Origin: Leguminivora glycinivorella
Taxonomy: Eukaryota > Arthropoda > Insecta > Lepidoptera > Tortricidae
Assembly: GCF_023078275.1 (NCBI RefSeq)
Contig: NC_062983.1
Coordinates: 3,651,001 to 3,715,000 of the forward strand
DNA length: 64,000 bases
Direction of reading: 5' to 3'
Made by a program: the position numbers and the translations under genes. This document shows positions 30,549 through 40,896 of this stretch, in pieces. Below the pieces are notes generated by a model, which saw only the letters and a program-made list of their open reading frames with translations, was not told the DNA's origin and did not search any database. The first letter of the stretch is position 1. Every line of letters begins with the position of its first letter.

Positions 30549-32811
30549 ACTCCTGGAGGCACGCGTGATACTCCGCCTTCAGCTGGGGGTTTCGTTCTAG
30601 ACGGTATTCCAGTTTGTGGAAACGTGCTAGAGCAATTTGCCGAGACTCGCCGAGGGGCGGTGCATCGGGCTTGAATGGCAGAGCAACTATGTATCGCCCT
30701 GTCTCATCGCGCGTATGCGTCCTTTGGAAAAAGGATTCGCATAGCTTTTCTTCGGGAGTGTAACTCCGCATCTCTGGAACTGACTCCAGCTCCCAAAACT
30801 TCTCGAGATTGTCGTTGTCGAACGACGTAAAACAAGTATGGCGTGGAGTCGAAATATTAGAAGTAAAGTTGACTTTACCCCCTAGTAAATAACCAAATAC
30901 ACTATTGATTGCTGTGGGTGTGCCAGGTTTACCCCTGACTATACCCTCGCGAATGACATCCATGAAAATGTCCTCGCCAAGTATCATGTCAACCGGCTGA
31001 GGTTTATGAAATTCAGGGTCGGCTAGAGCGAGCCCTTGCAAATGAGGCCATTCCCCGTACGGTGCTAGTGGTACACTAGGCATTTGACGGGTTAATTTTG
31101 ACAAAATAGTAGCCTCCAAAGGAATACTTGGACTTTGTTTGCCCTTGGGCGAAATTGAGCACACGAAGGTACCCCTAGGGTTGAGCGGTAAATCACCGAC
31201 ACCTACCAACGGCTCGCTGACATTTCGTCGCGGTAAATTTAATCGTTGCATACACGATTCAGTAATAAGAGCTGCTTGTGAGCCCCCGTCTAACATACAA
31301 CGAATTGTAGCAATTTTATTACCTTCGTAATAAAGGTCAACCAACGCAGTTGACAGTAACACCGTATGAGGCTCAATACCTAAACCTAGATTATTTTGAT
31401 TCACGCCGTGAACAGCTGATGGGCTCGGGACAGCGCCCGCGCCGGGCTGCGACTGCTCCGTTAGAGCGAGCGAGACGGCAACTAGTTCCGCGGCTTCATT
31501 GTTCGCCGGGAAGGGTCGCGTACGCGTAAGGTCCGAATCTAAATGAATTAAGGTGTGGTGCTTCTTATTGCACTTACGACACTTAAAACTTGATTTACAA
31601 TTACGTAAGTCATGTCCGGAACATAAACAATTATAACAAATGTTATTTGTTTGAACAAATGTGAATCTATCTTTAGTAGACAAATTTAAAAACTCCAAAC
31701 ATTTGTGAAGGGCATGCGAGCCTTTGCACTTCACGCAAGATCGAACCTTATTCGTATCGACATACGGTCGAGTTTGGTCTGACGTATTCGTAATTAAAAC
31801 CCGTTTAGGTGTAATTTGATTTGAAATTAAATTATTTTTATTTGTTGTACTTAAGGAATTATTTTTTGTGGACTGTATATGGGAAACTGTAATCATCTGT
31901 TCCGCCGTAAGTTCGCGCTCTAAGAATGTTATTAAGGTTTGGACTTTAGGTATTTCACTTGGGTTGGTTAAAGAACGTTCATATTCTTTTCGCGTATTAA
32001 CGGGAATTTTACGTAATAATAAATTTAACAGAACGAAGTCCCATTCTTTAACCGGAAACTCCAAAACTTCAAGTGCTTTAATATTTTCGTGGTAAACATT
32101 AAGCAAATTTCGCATAGCAACAACTGATGAGCGCGCGGAACAAGAATCGATATCGAATAATTTATCTAGATGTTGTGACGCAATAATGCGTTTGTTGTCA
32201 TAACGGGATTTTAGAACATCGATCGCAATTGAATAATTACTTTCCGTTATGGGAATTGATTTAATTAAATTAAATGGTTCGTTTTTAACCGAAAGTAGTA
32301 AATACCTAAACTTTTCCGCGTCAGTGTAGGCATTGTTGTTGTGGACCAACGATTGAAATAAGTCGAAAAAGGCGGGCCAGCCAGTAGGTTCACCGTGAAA
32401 TTCAGGAAGCGACAATTTAGGCAAGTTTCGACGGTCGTTCATAAACGTGTCGTGTTGGCTAGGCACAGGAATGCGGCTCGCTCGCCGCTTTTCTACATCT
32501 ACCTCCTTTAGGTTATTTAAATGCGTAACTATCGCGTAATATAAATCGTTGAAATCATTTCGAATCTTAATGTTGGCTTCTTTGTTGAAGCTATTAGACT
32601 TAATTAATGCCTTTTCGATCTTAGTTTGAATTTTGGTAAACTTTCGCTGGTGCGCTGTTAAATCGGAAGTTCTTGAACGAAATTGTTCTATATTCGTTGC
32701 TGCGAACTGTAATGTTCGTTTTAATTCGTCGAGAATTAGATCTCGCTCGAATAAATCTTGTGTCATACACGATGTGTCGGTTTCGACACCGTCTGTAGGA
32801 TTCGGTACCAT
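30430..32811 (-). CDS. gag: BEL/Pao Gag and aspartic protease
   Basis: A 793-codon frame starting ATG at 32811, about 150 bases inside the 5' LTR. Residues 1-120 are charged and coiled-coil-like. Residues 130-310 match the Gag region of insect BEL elements (LPKLSLPEFHGEP start). Three zinc knuckles follow: Cys359-Cys371, Cys392-Cys405 (CX2CX4HX4C) and Cys411 onward. The protease active site is LDGGS at 507-511. From about residue 680 the sequence is already the start of Pol. The frame leaves the expected path at residue 767 or so, where pol takes over in the +1 phase within a run of five G on the plus strand (30507-30511). BEL elements normally have one continuous frame, so this is a one-base indel, an assembly error or, less likely, a programmed shift. 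Confidence 0.93.
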   Translation of the reverse strand: MVPNPTDGVETDTSCMTQDLFERDLILDELKRTLQFAATNIEQFRSRTSDLTAHQRKFTKIQTKIEKALIKSNSFNKEANIKIRNDFNDLYYAIVTHLNNLKEVDVEKRRASRIPVPSQHDTFMNDRRNLPKLSLPEFHGEPTGWPAFFDLFQSLVHNNNAYTDAEKFRYLLLSVKNEPFNLIKSIPITESNYSIAIDVLKSRYDNKRIIASQHLDKLFDIDSCSARSSVVAMRNLLNVYHENIKALEVLEFPVKEWDFVLLNLLLRKIPVNTRKEYERSLTNPSEIPKVQTLITFLERELTAEQMITVSHIQSTKNNSLSTTNKNNLISNQITPKRVLITNTSDQTRPYVDTNKVRSCVKCKGSHALHKCLEFLNLSTKDRFTFVQTNNICYNCLCSGHDLRNCKSSFKCRKCNKKHHTLIHLDSDLTRTRPFPANNEAAELVAVSLALTEQSQPGAGAVPSPSAVHGVNQNNLGLGIEPHTVLLSTALVDLYYEGNKIATIRCMLDGGSQAALITESCMQRLNLPRRNVSEPLVGVGDLPLNPRGTFVCSISPKGKQSPSIPLEATILSKLTRQMPSVPLAPYGEWPHLQGLALADPEFHKPQPVDMILGEDIFMDVIREGIVRGKPGTPTAINSVFGYLLGGKVNFTSNISTPRHTCFTSFDNDNLEKFWELESVPEMRSYTPEEKLCESFFQRTHTRDETGRYIVALPFKPDAPPLGESRQIALARFHKLEYRLERNPQLKAEYHACLQEYVDLNHMELADDNPRWRELLHPAPLGVEDFRHYPNSCCL
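30507..30511 (-). other. Gag-Pol phase change at a G5 run
   Basis: The two frames overlap over 30430-30548. Conserved BEL residues lie in the Gag phase upstream of the homopolymer and in the Pol phase downstream of it. A single base difference in this run accounts for the break. Confidence 0.75.
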
Positions 32812-32960
32812 TTTGCCGTGAGCAAAGATGGCGGAAATTACAATGAAAAATTGAACTACAAACGTATGTAATTGGAATGATGGGTACGTAATACCGCAAA
32901 ATACACGGGCAACACAACGTGAGAAAGAAAAATCCGGATCGAACGGATCAAAAAACTATA
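32812..32960 (-). other. BEL element 1 5' leader
   Basis: 149 bases between the 5' LTR and the gag ATG. Minus strand opens TATAGTTTTTTGATCCGTTC. No TGG-initiated 18-mer matching a tRNA 3' end that I know is directly adjacent to the LTR. TTCGATCC is T-loop-like, but I cannot assign a tRNA. Confidence 0.5.
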
Positions 32961-33423
32961 TGTAGCGGCGTTTAATTGGTGAGGCTACTTACATTTGTCC
33001 AGAGGCGCTTGTGGGGCCACGTGGAAACACTTTGGGAAAATCCTCACACTAAAACGATTGTCACATATAAACGGAAGCTTAGGTCACTGGTCGGAATATC
33101 ACTTAAAATGTCAATTTTCACGTTTGTGTCGCGCCGGTGCACCGATAACTATTTTTAATTCGTAATAACGGGAGCGCAGATCATGGCGCTCGCACGATCG
33201 AAGAGAGAGTTTTTTTTATATATCCGCCAGGTGGCGTGGTGGGGCACCGGAAAGTCGCTTTGGGACTTCTGTAATTGCCAGCTCCAAAAAACTGTGCTAC
33301 ATATACATGGAAACAAGTATTCTTTCAAAATTGTGTTGCCTTGTATGTATGAAAATGAAATAACTATTTAACTATATCAAGAAAAGAAATTAAAACTAAA
33401 AATCTCTGTTCCTCGACGGAACA
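32961..33423 (-). promoter_or_regulatory. 5' LTR of BEL/Pao element 1 (promoter-bearing)
   Basis: Same 463 bp as the 3' LTR. By family knowledge it carries the RNA polymerase II promoter and start site. I cannot place the TATA box or initiator with confidence. Followed on the plus strand by CACTA, the target duplication. Confidence 0.9.
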
Positions 33424-34010
33424 CACTAACATGTGTGAAGTGACATAATTTAATTAGTATTTTAAACGACCTAAGTGCATTATAAGCGATAGACCTTACA
33501 GGTTTGAAAGATTCAAACGAATTATTTGCCAATCAAAATAATCTTGTTTTCCGGGCAAACTTTGGACTTCCATTTCACTGCCTTAGGAGGCGAAATTTTA
33601 AAAATCCTTTCTTAGTGCTCCTCTACACCTCATAAGGACCCTACGTGCCAAATTTGGAATCTCTAGGACCAGCAGTTTCGGCTGTCTGTTGATATGTCAG
33701 TCAGTCAGTTTCTTCTTTTCGATATTTAAACTAGCCTTTGCCCGCAACTTTCGGTGGGACGTGAAGAAATTACAGGCCAAAAGGCACTTGACATCAAACC
33801 GTAATATCACGCTACAAGTACGAAAAAGAGTCGTCGCCTTCGGTCGTGTTAATATATTATCGCCACTCGTTTCAAATTCCATCTTCGCGCGAGCATCGTA
33901 CGACGTTTTACAATACATAATATGGCCATTTTTTGGCATATGTAGTTGCGTAAAAAGCACATTACCTAACTTGTGCGCCATATATGTACCGTAAATTCTT
34001 GTACGCTAAT
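33424..34010. repeat. Dispersed lepidopteran repeats
   Basis: 33600-33720 has CCTTTCTTAGTGCTCCTCTA, CACCTCATAAGGACCCTACG, CCAGCAGTTTCGGCTGTCTG and CAGTCAGTCAGTTTCTTCTT. 33820-34000 has TCGTCGCCTTCGGTCGTGTT, ACTCGTTTCAAATTCCATCT, shared with 8855-9060 in inverse orientation. Both are familiar moth repeats without assigned class. Confidence 0.55.
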
Positions 34011-34309
34011 TTTACTTTGTCTTTTTACATATTTTATTTATTATAAGTATGATGAAAATACTGTCGGGGCGTAAAAATATCGCAAAGTCTTTAAATCGCG
34101 ACGGCTTGCCTCTACGCGCTCGTTTGCAATATTGAACTTACGCCCCATGTTGCACAATGTACTATTGTGTTGCACGTTGGTCTGTCAGTTTCGGCCACGC
34201 TCATTCATTTGTGGCTTTGTCATGAAAACAATGGATTTTAATTGCTGAAGTCTTAATTCGGGGGCGTAAATTGAGTAAACATTCTTAGTACAGAAGGGAA
34301 TAATGAGTT
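34011..34309. other. No recognised feature
   Basis: 34135-34280 contains GGGGCGTAA at both ends in related contexts (34062 and 34260). Otherwise unassigned. Confidence 0.3.
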
Positions 34310-34600
34310 ACACTTAGTGATGGGTCGTTACCGGTAATATTACTAAAACGAGTATTTTACCAGTAATGTTACTAGTAATATTACCACTTAGCGGTAATTT
34401 AGAGAAATTTAGCCATAAAAATAGATAAAAAATATTTCTTTTGTGTTTATTGATACAAAGGAGACATGTTGCACTGTATTATAACAAAAAATAATACCTA
34501 CCTAACGTCATTTAGTAAACTACCAATATTACCAGTAATATTCCCAATACTACCGAGTATTTTACCAATCTTACTGGTAATATTTCTATAGTAGTATGCT
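34310..34600. repeat. Cluster of ACCAGTAATATTACC words
   Basis: Degenerate palindromic words such as GGTAATATTACT, CAGTAATGTTACTAGTAATA, ACCAGTAATATTCC and ACTGGTAATATTTC in two blocks (34328-34400, 34522-34590) in opposing orientation, suggesting terminal repeats of a non-autonomous element of about 280 bp. GTGATGGGTCG precedes it. Confidence 0.5.
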
Positions 34601-34684
34601 ATGAAAGTTGCAATGAATCATAATTTTAAGGAATAATATGGCGAAAATATAACAAAAAATTGTTAAATCGGTTTTAATTTGTTG

Positions 34685-35023
34685 TATTAGGGTTCCGTAC
34701 CTCAAAATGGAAAAACAGAACCCTTAATAGGATCACCGTCCGTCTGTCACAGACACAGCCAATTTTCTACGAAAATACGGATTCGAATAACTTGAAATTT
34801 GATAGACGTATGACCCAAACTTATTTCACTTATGACCCAAAGACGGACATGTAACTTACATTAATACATTTCTATCATAAGGGTCACTTTAGGTAATGTA
34901 AAAATTAAAGATTTTTAAATGAAAGTTTGTTTTACATATCACATCAAAGAGCTCCTTATACTAGAATTATAGACATCTCAAAATTGTTTTTTTTTTTAAT
35001 TAATTAAGAAATAATTTAAAAGT
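34685..35023. repeat. Dispersed repeat (GGGTTCCGTACCTC end)
   Basis: TTAGGGTTCCGTACCTCAAA, CAGAACCCTTAATAGGATCA, TCTGTCACAGACACAGCC: the reversed end of the family at 43974-44885. Confidence 0.6.
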
Positions 35024-35456
35024 TTTTGCGTCGGGGTTTAATTAAAAAAAAAAAAATAGATGCATACATTACAGTTTTGTTTGTGTGCATGCTTGATCAC
35101 ACGACTCGTTCGCGTAGACACAGACATGGAAATGATGCACATGTATTGCGCAATATTTAGCGGGTACGAGCGTCCATCTACAAGTGTGTGTGAGGGTTCA
35201 AGATCTTCGCCCGGCATGTCCAATCTCCTTTCTTATATCTGTGGGCACATATTTAGAAGCTTATATGTATGTATAATGCTAGGAAAGTTCAGACTTTTTT
35301 TTCATTAGTTTCTCTTCCCATATGAACTCTAAAAATAGTATTTTCTACTGTATTTTTCTCTTTTATTATCCTAGACGGAGATACCGCAAGGCGACCAAGT
35401 GTTATTTTTTGGCGTCTGTATTTCGCAAGTTTATAAAGATATCAGTGGCAATACAC
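35024..35456. repeat. 430-bp repeat, left copy of a 15-kb-spaced inverted pair
   Basis: From GCGTCGGGGTTTAATTAAAA to ATATCAGTGGCAAT it matches 50465-50935 in inverse complement at high identity over most of its length, with one replaced stretch at about 35190-35240. It contains CTAGACGGAGATACCGCAAG and TTCGCAAGTTTATAAAGATA. A diverged fragment is at 19188-19290, so it is a dispersed family. No coding function recognised. Confidence 0.7.
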
Positions 35457-35503
35457 TGAATAATAAGTGAAAAAATAAGAACTGATTGATCCAGCCTGGC
35501 CCC

Positions 35504-35592
35504 GTAGCCGAAGGGCATTTCCGCGATGCGAAACGCCGAAGAAGTGTAGTCTGGCTCTGTCGCACCAATGCGCAAGAGCGATAAAGATGGAT
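35504..35592. mobile_element. MITE fragment (GTAGCCGAATGGCA family)
   Basis: GTAGCCGAAGGGCATTTCCG, GTAGTCTGGCTCTGTCGCAC, CGCAAGAGCGATAAAGATGG. The right terminal repeat is missing. Confidence 0.6.
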
Positions 35593-36035
35593 TGCATTTC
35601 TGTGGCCTCGTAAGTCCCGCGGCGTACTTGTACAAGTACAAATTATAACTTTTATTTTAAGTACAAGTTATATTCGAACTTGCACTCTTATAGAAGGATA
35701 ATAAAGTTCACAGTTTAACGAAAGATACATATCACTCTTTTCTTTTCGGTGACACATTTTGCGAATGTCTTCTAACAATGAAAAATGTCAATAAGCTTTT
35801 TAATAGTATTTGCAACAGGCGTTTAAAGGATGTCAAAAAAGACGAGTGGAGTGGGTAACAATTTGAGGCGAAGCCGAAAATTGTTATTAAGACGCCACGA
35901 GTATTTTTTGACTCAGTTAAACACCGTTGCATACAATACTTTTTCTACGACCATGCACTTAGTTTTTAATAGTTTTCTTGAATAACTTTCGTGAAATTCA
36001 CACTGTTTCTTGTATTTTGACGCAAAGGTTTGCAC
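35593..36035. repeat. Dispersed repeat at 35810-35990
   Basis: GGCGTTTAAAGGATGTCAAA, GTGGGTAACAATTTGAGGCG, AAGACGCCACGAGTATTTTT, ACCGTTGCATACAATACTTT are words I associate with a common moth repeat. 35625-35700 has TACAAGTACAA and AAGTACAAGT words. Confidence 0.5.
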
Positions 36036-36190
36036 TGTCAGCTCAACTGCCCAAAGCCTTCCCGCGCACGTGCGCAGTATCGTTATAACAATGCGTTGCC
36101 ATGGTTTATACAGAGCCAAACAATGCGTTTTCAGTTTTTTCGATACTGCGCGCATGCGTGGAAAGCCGGCGCGCGGCGGACGCTGGCTTT
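36036..36190. repeat. Imperfect inverted repeat
   Basis: CCCAAAGCCTTCCCGCGCAC with GTGCGCAGTATCG at the left pairs with CGATACTGCGCGCATGCGTG and CTGGCTTTGGGGAAG at the right. GC-rich relative to surroundings and probably a MITE. Confidence 0.5.
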
Positions 36191-36438
36191 GGGGAAGACT
36201 TTTATGTAGGGTTTTAAAGATCTATGCACTACCCAGTAAATGACGAATAACAGTTCGGGAGTAGAAAAAATTACATTATGTTATGAGTACACAATATATT
36301 TGTGAGGCCATCATTAATTGAAAGTCTTTGTTGTAAACACAATAGCGTCTACTAAATGCTGACATCCACAATCATCATATTTTGTATGGTCTAAGTGATA
36401 AGATATAGAAAGGATACCTTTATCGCCAAAGATGAACT
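36191..36438. other. No recognised feature
   Basis: AT-rich with no recognised repeat. Confidence 0.3.
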
Positions 36439-36530
36439 GGGGGCCGATTTTTGAATCTCACTTTCACTAAAATACCGGTGAATTGCCTATTATTTTCAGT
36501 GACAATTTCAGTGACTCAAAATCGGCCCCC
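36439..36530. mobile_element. 92-bp MITE (GGGGGCCGATTTT ends)
   Basis: GGGGGCCGATTTTTGAATC at the left and ACTCAAAATCGGCCCCC at the right. Confidence 0.75.
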
Positions 36531-36869
36531 TGGAACGTGATTGGTGGATGTCACCGTCAGCTGATGGCATGCACATAAAGAAGACTTAAAAATACGTGCC
36601 TTATACCAAAGACATATGTAATTCCGTGTAGACGGATAAGGTCTAAGAAAAAAAACGTACCTAAAAGAGAAAAAGGTACGGTGGCCTAGATGGCGTTACA
36701 CCTTTGGGGAACGCTCGGCTAATATTAATAAAATAAAATAAATGTAGTCAAGATAATAATAAAATTAGTACATGTCATTCATTATAATTACAGTAACAGT
36801 TTAAAGTCCATAAATTCCTTAATACTATAAAAACAATTGTCATTTAGCCATTTGGTCAGCACTATCGAA
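36531..36869. other. No recognised feature
   Basis: Unassigned, AT-rich. Confidence 0.3.
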
Positions 36870-37040
36870 AATTTATTATAATCCCTTTGCCTGTCTGTCT
36901 GTCTGTGTGTGTGTCTGTCTGTGGCATCGTAGCTCCCGAACGGATGAACCGATTTAGATTTAGTTTTTTTTTCTGAAAGCTGAGTTAGTCGGGAGTGTTC
37001 TGTGTCGCAGTCGGGGGTTTTTTCAAAATTTTAAACTTGC
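36870..37040 (+). repeat. Dispersed repeat (CTGTCTGTCTGT, GAACGGATGAACCGATTTAG)
   Basis: Same family as 50936-51130: CATCGTAGCTCCCGAACGGA, TGAACCGATTTAGATT, CTGAAAGCTGAGTTAGTCG. Confidence 0.55.
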
Positions 37041-37613
37041 ATGCGTGTTCTCACACCGTGTAAAGTAGTAGAAACTTTAACGCTTCCTTTTATAACTTCT
37101 GCCACACGAGATATAAGGTTACGTCGCTTTATTGTTCGGAAGTTCCCGATGTCTGTGATAACTTGGCTAATAATTATTAGGGAAATGGGACATCCGAGAT
37201 CGGAGGTCGGGAGGTTGCGGGTTTTAAGCACCTTTGATTACTTGGGTCATGAGTGTATATTATACCGCGTGTTTCCTGTACCTTGAGCAAATAATAAAGA
37301 CACGTGCAATCTGATCAAACTGGGCTATTGCATGATGGACTAAATACTGGGGTACAGGATAAGGAGGAAGGACGCCTGCCTGAAAAAACGGGTACTTACC
37401 AATTTAATTCGCAGCAGATGGTCATGCGCCCCCAGAAGATTGACTGACACAAAAAGCGACATCTAAGATGGTTCAAGGGAAGAAGCGGTATGAGAACTAA
37501 AGGGTGTCGAGAGCTATTATACCTACACCGCTTTCTAAGCCACTGCCTCTTAGGCAAAATGTTTACTTCCACTCCTTTAGTATATAGGCCCAACGACTCT
37601 ACTCAAGACTAGG
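37041..37613. other. No recognised feature
   Basis: An 81-codon plus frame (37041-37286) and a 66-codon minus frame overlap each other. Neither resembles a family I know. Confidence 0.3.
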
Positions 37614-37869
37614 TGTAACGGCTGGGAGTTAAACACGCAGTGAAAATCCGAAATTTGCACAAAAACTATATTTTTCGAATTAAAAATCGGAAAGTAGGTA
37701 CACATATAAAAAAGGGAGCGCAAAAGACGTGCGGTTGGCGCGGAAGCTAGATCGGAACCGATTCGGGATTATTCGGAAGTGCGAGGATGCACCTCGCCGC
37801 CCGCACTCCTCTCGCCTCTTACATTCATTGACACTGTTAATGAGGTAAGAATTAGTTGCATCGCGAACA
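37614..37869 (-). repeat. 3' LTR of BEL/Pao element 2
   Basis: Plus strand begins TGTAACGGCTGGG and ends TCGCGAACA. In element orientation it starts TGTTCGCGATGC, directly after a purine tract AAGGGGGGG (plus 37871-37879). 256 bp. The termini resemble those of element 1 (TGTARCGG, GAACA). No second copy is in the window. Confidence 0.75.
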
Positions 37870-37889
37870 TACCCCCCCTTAGTGCTGCA

Positions 37890-39398
37890 CTAGCAGCACT
37901 CATCCCCTATAGGAAGGTGAGCGACGCGTGTGGCCGATCTGGTAAGTATCCCCGTTCGGGTCTTAATCCTCACCATTCGGATCCGGCCATCTCTACCGGG
38001 TATGACTTCTTGTATAATGCCCTTGGGCCATACGTTTCGAGGCCCGTCTGGCTCAACAATAAGTACGAGATCTCCAACTTGCAATGGCCTCGTTTCTGTA
38101 TGCCATTTCTTACGCGGCACCAGGTCAGGCAAAACTTCCTTCACCCAACGCTTCCAGTATTGGTCCGCAAGGAGCTGAGCTATGCGCCACTGTTTTCGCA
38201 GAAAAAACTCCGATCCGTCGAAGACTCCAATGTGAGGTAGATTGGATGAGGAACCCACAAGAAAATGGTTAGGTGTCAGAGTTTCTTGGCTATTTGGCTC
38301 GACAGAAACATGGGTTAGCGGTCGACTGTTGACTATGTTCTCAACTTCTGCAAGCAAAGTGTTTAATGTCTCCTCTCTAGGAGCTCTTTCTTTTAGCACG
38401 GTTTTCAAGGACACCTTTACGCTTCGTATCAGGCGTTCCCACGCGCCACCCCAGTGGGGACTAGCTGGCGGAATAAAGGTCCATTTTGTTCCGTGATTCA
38501 TCGCCTCGTCCTTGAGCTTCTCCTCGTCCAGCTCCTGAATCGACCTTTTAAGTTCGGTATCGGCACCTCTGAGATTCGTCCCATTGTCCGAAAACAATTG
38601 CTGAGACCAGCCTCGTCTTGCCGCCATGCGGCGCAGGGCCATGATGAAGGAGTCGGAGGTAAGTGACGCGACAGTTTCCAGGTGGATTGCTCTCACAGTC
38701 AAGCAGGTAAACAAGACCCCGTATCTCTTTTATCTCCGTCTTCCAATAGTTACCTCCATGGGACCGAATAGATCGACGCCACAGAAGGTATAAGGACGTT
38801 GATGGTGAGCCAATCTAGCACTAGGTAGGTCTCCCATTCTGGGAACTTCTGGTTTACATTTTTTAAGTCGGCAGATCATGCACTTCGACACGACGCTTTT
38901 AACAGTAGGCCTCAATCTTGTAATCCAGTATTTTTGTTTAATATTATTTACAACCATTTCCTGGTATCCATGCGCGGCGCTCGTATGATAGTGTTTCACA
39001 ATAAGGCGCGCCGTGTGGTTCTGGCCGTCTAGAATTGCAGGTCTCCTGGTAGCCGGCGAAACATCTGCAGCCTCATCAATGCGGCCCGCCGCTCGCAAGA
39101 CTCCATATTCGTCGAGGAAAGGTGACAGAGTAAGTATTTTACTGTTTTTATTAATGCATTTTCCTTGTTTCAGGTCACTCACTTCTTGTTCAAAACTCTC
39201 AGCCTGTGAACTTCTCAAAAGTAGACTTTCAGCTTTCTCCATGGTAACAGCTTTCTCAACGATATGTTTTCTACATTTATTTATGAAGGTAAGTATGGCA
39301 CTTACCTTCACCTGCTTAGAGTTACTACCATGGGGTAGTAACTCTAAGCAGGCGCAGCCACGAAGAAAATTTTGTTGGGTCCGGCACAGGTAAGACAA
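37890..39398 (-). pseudogene. BEL element 2 integrase, one nonsense codon
   Basis: Two frames in the same phase separated by TAA at 38730-38732. The upper part (39398-38733) has the integrase zinc site: HYHTSAAH histidines and CMIC cysteines. The core follows with Asp in GVDLFGP just above the stop, Asp in SDNGTN and Glu in GGAWERL in the lower part (38714-37890), then the WKRWVKE basic C-terminal domain ending near 37890. Apart from the premature stop, the DDE residues are conserved. The first 20 codons at the 39398 end are out of phase with the true coding sequence because of the rearrangement at 39311-39352. Confidence 0.9.
39311..39352. repeat. Perfect 19-bp-arm palindrome in BEL element 2
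   Basis: CCTGCTTAGAGTTACTACC at 39311-39329 and its exact inverse complement at 39334-39352, loop ATGG. It duplicates in inverse a short piece of the coding sequence at the RNase H-integrase junction and throws the two sides out of phase. Confidence 0.9.
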
Positions 39399-40896
39399 TT
39401 TTATTATTATGTATTATATTTATATATTCTAAATCGTCCCTATTTTTTATTTCAGGGTTCAGTACATCGGTTGGCCAGTGACACTCATCACGTCGAAGAA
39501 AGGTAGGTCCATGAAGCCACTCGATTTCTAAAATACAGCAGTCATAGTTTTTTCGCGTGCCCAAATCAGCTATGTTTAATTTTGTAGGCACGTACCGCCA
39601 TTCACTAATGAGTGTCAACTCGTCGATTTCGCCTAAGCGATGAGCTATGTACGGTTTGTATGTACGCGCGGCATTCCTTATCCAGTGCAAAGTACAACTT
39701 GAATCGCTCCAAAACGTTCGTCGCTCGGCCTTTATCTTATGTTCCTTTGTAATCATATCTGCAAGGCGCGCAGATAAAACAGCAGCTTGTAATTCTGCCC
39801 TAGGTATTGATAGGGTTTTATTTGGCATCACACGACTTTTGCTAGCTATAAATGCAACGTATCCATCACATTCCCATCTCCAGTAGGCCACCGCGCACAT
39901 AGCTATAGATGAACTGTCGCAAAATAAATGTAACTGCAGGTTTGTATATTTATTATGTTCATTCATTTGCAGCGCCGGCGCACGTGTAGATAACGATAAG
40001 GCCGGGCCGGGCGCGTCGCTGCCTAACAGCTGTTGATTGCGCGCAGGCTCGGTGTGCGTTACGCTGGCGGGGCTCGTTGCAGCGGCGTTGTTATAGTACC
40101 TGGGCAGTTTCACATTTTCTAATGTTTTAAGTAGATTAGTCCACTTGCACCATTCGTGGTATATATCGTCAGGCACATCTTGATCCCATGATATATTTAA
40201 TCGCCAGGTATCACGAATAATCAGTTTTCCTATAATAGTAATAGGCGATAAAAATCCGTAAACGTCGAAAATCGACATCACGACGCGCAACATGGCACGC
40301 TTTGTAGGCCTTTGTTGTCCATTTAAAATACATTCTGGTATTTTTTTAAACGATACATCGAACCCCAAAGTATCATCATCTGGTCGCCACAATAGGCCTA
40401 GGGTCCGTTCGCCTTCATACTGCTCGCCGGTTTTGAACTTTACGGCCGTCTCACCTAATGCTTCTTTAGGTAAGCTATCGAGTACTGCCTGACTGTTGCA
40501 CATAAAGTTACGTATTTCGAAGTTTCCCTGTTTATGAATCATTTTTACTTCGCGTATCAACTTGATAGCTGTTTCTTCGTCTGGCACGCTGTCGATCCAG
40601 TCATCCATATAATGTTGTTTACATATAGCCTCTGTGGCGGCTGGGTATGAGGACTCGAAGCGTTGAGCATTTTTATTTTTGATAAATTGAGCAATAAATG
40701 GCGAACAGCTGGCACCAAATACTAAGGACGACATGACACATGTTCTCACGGGTCCTTCGGGTTCTTTTCTGTATAGGAACCGGAAGGCATTTTGATCTTC
40801 AGGTCTTATTTTTATGCGCAGGAACATGTCTTTTATGTCACCAGATATAGCGATAGGGTGCTCGCGGAATCTGAGCATTATTCCAAAGAGTGACAT
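39325..40896 (-). pseudogene. BEL element 2 reverse transcriptase and RNase H
   Basis: 523 codons open without stops. RT: Asp20 in ISGDIKDMF, YMDD at 96-99. RNase H: Asp327 (LFCDSSS), Glu368 (RAEL), Asp398 (WSDSS), Asp444 (ADLGTR). An Ala/Pro/Ser-rich stretch at about 269-310, between connection and RNase H, is unusual for the family and may be an insertion. The ATG at 40896 is internal. The true coding sequence continues upstream across the transposon at 40916-45860 into 45865-46640 in the same phase. Confidence 0.92.

Larger units (their letters stand above)
26882..33423 (-). mobile_element. BEL/Pao LTR retrotransposon, near intact (6,542 bp)
   Basis: Two 463-bp LTRs in direct orientation (26882-27344, 32961-33423) appear identical base for base, begin TGTAGCGGCG and end GACGGAACA on the plus strand, and are bounded by 5-bp CACTA on both sides (26877-26881, 33424-33428). 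Five-bp duplications are usual for BEL/Pao. Inside, on the minus strand, lie Gag-protease (32811 down to 30430) and RT-RNase H-integrase (30548 down to 27477). A purine-richer tract, AAGGTGAGCGGCA, precedes the 3' LTR. I could not identify a clean primer-binding site after the 5' LTR. No envelope-like frame. Identical LTRs imply a very recent insertion. Confidence 0.95.

Noticed and set aside
27477..33423. Endogenous retrovirus with an envelope gene
   Set aside because: No third frame exists after integrase; only about 130 bases separate the pol stop from the 3' LTR.
37041..37286. 81-codon plus frame as host exon
   Set aside because: Overlapped by an equal-length frame on the other strand, with no motif.
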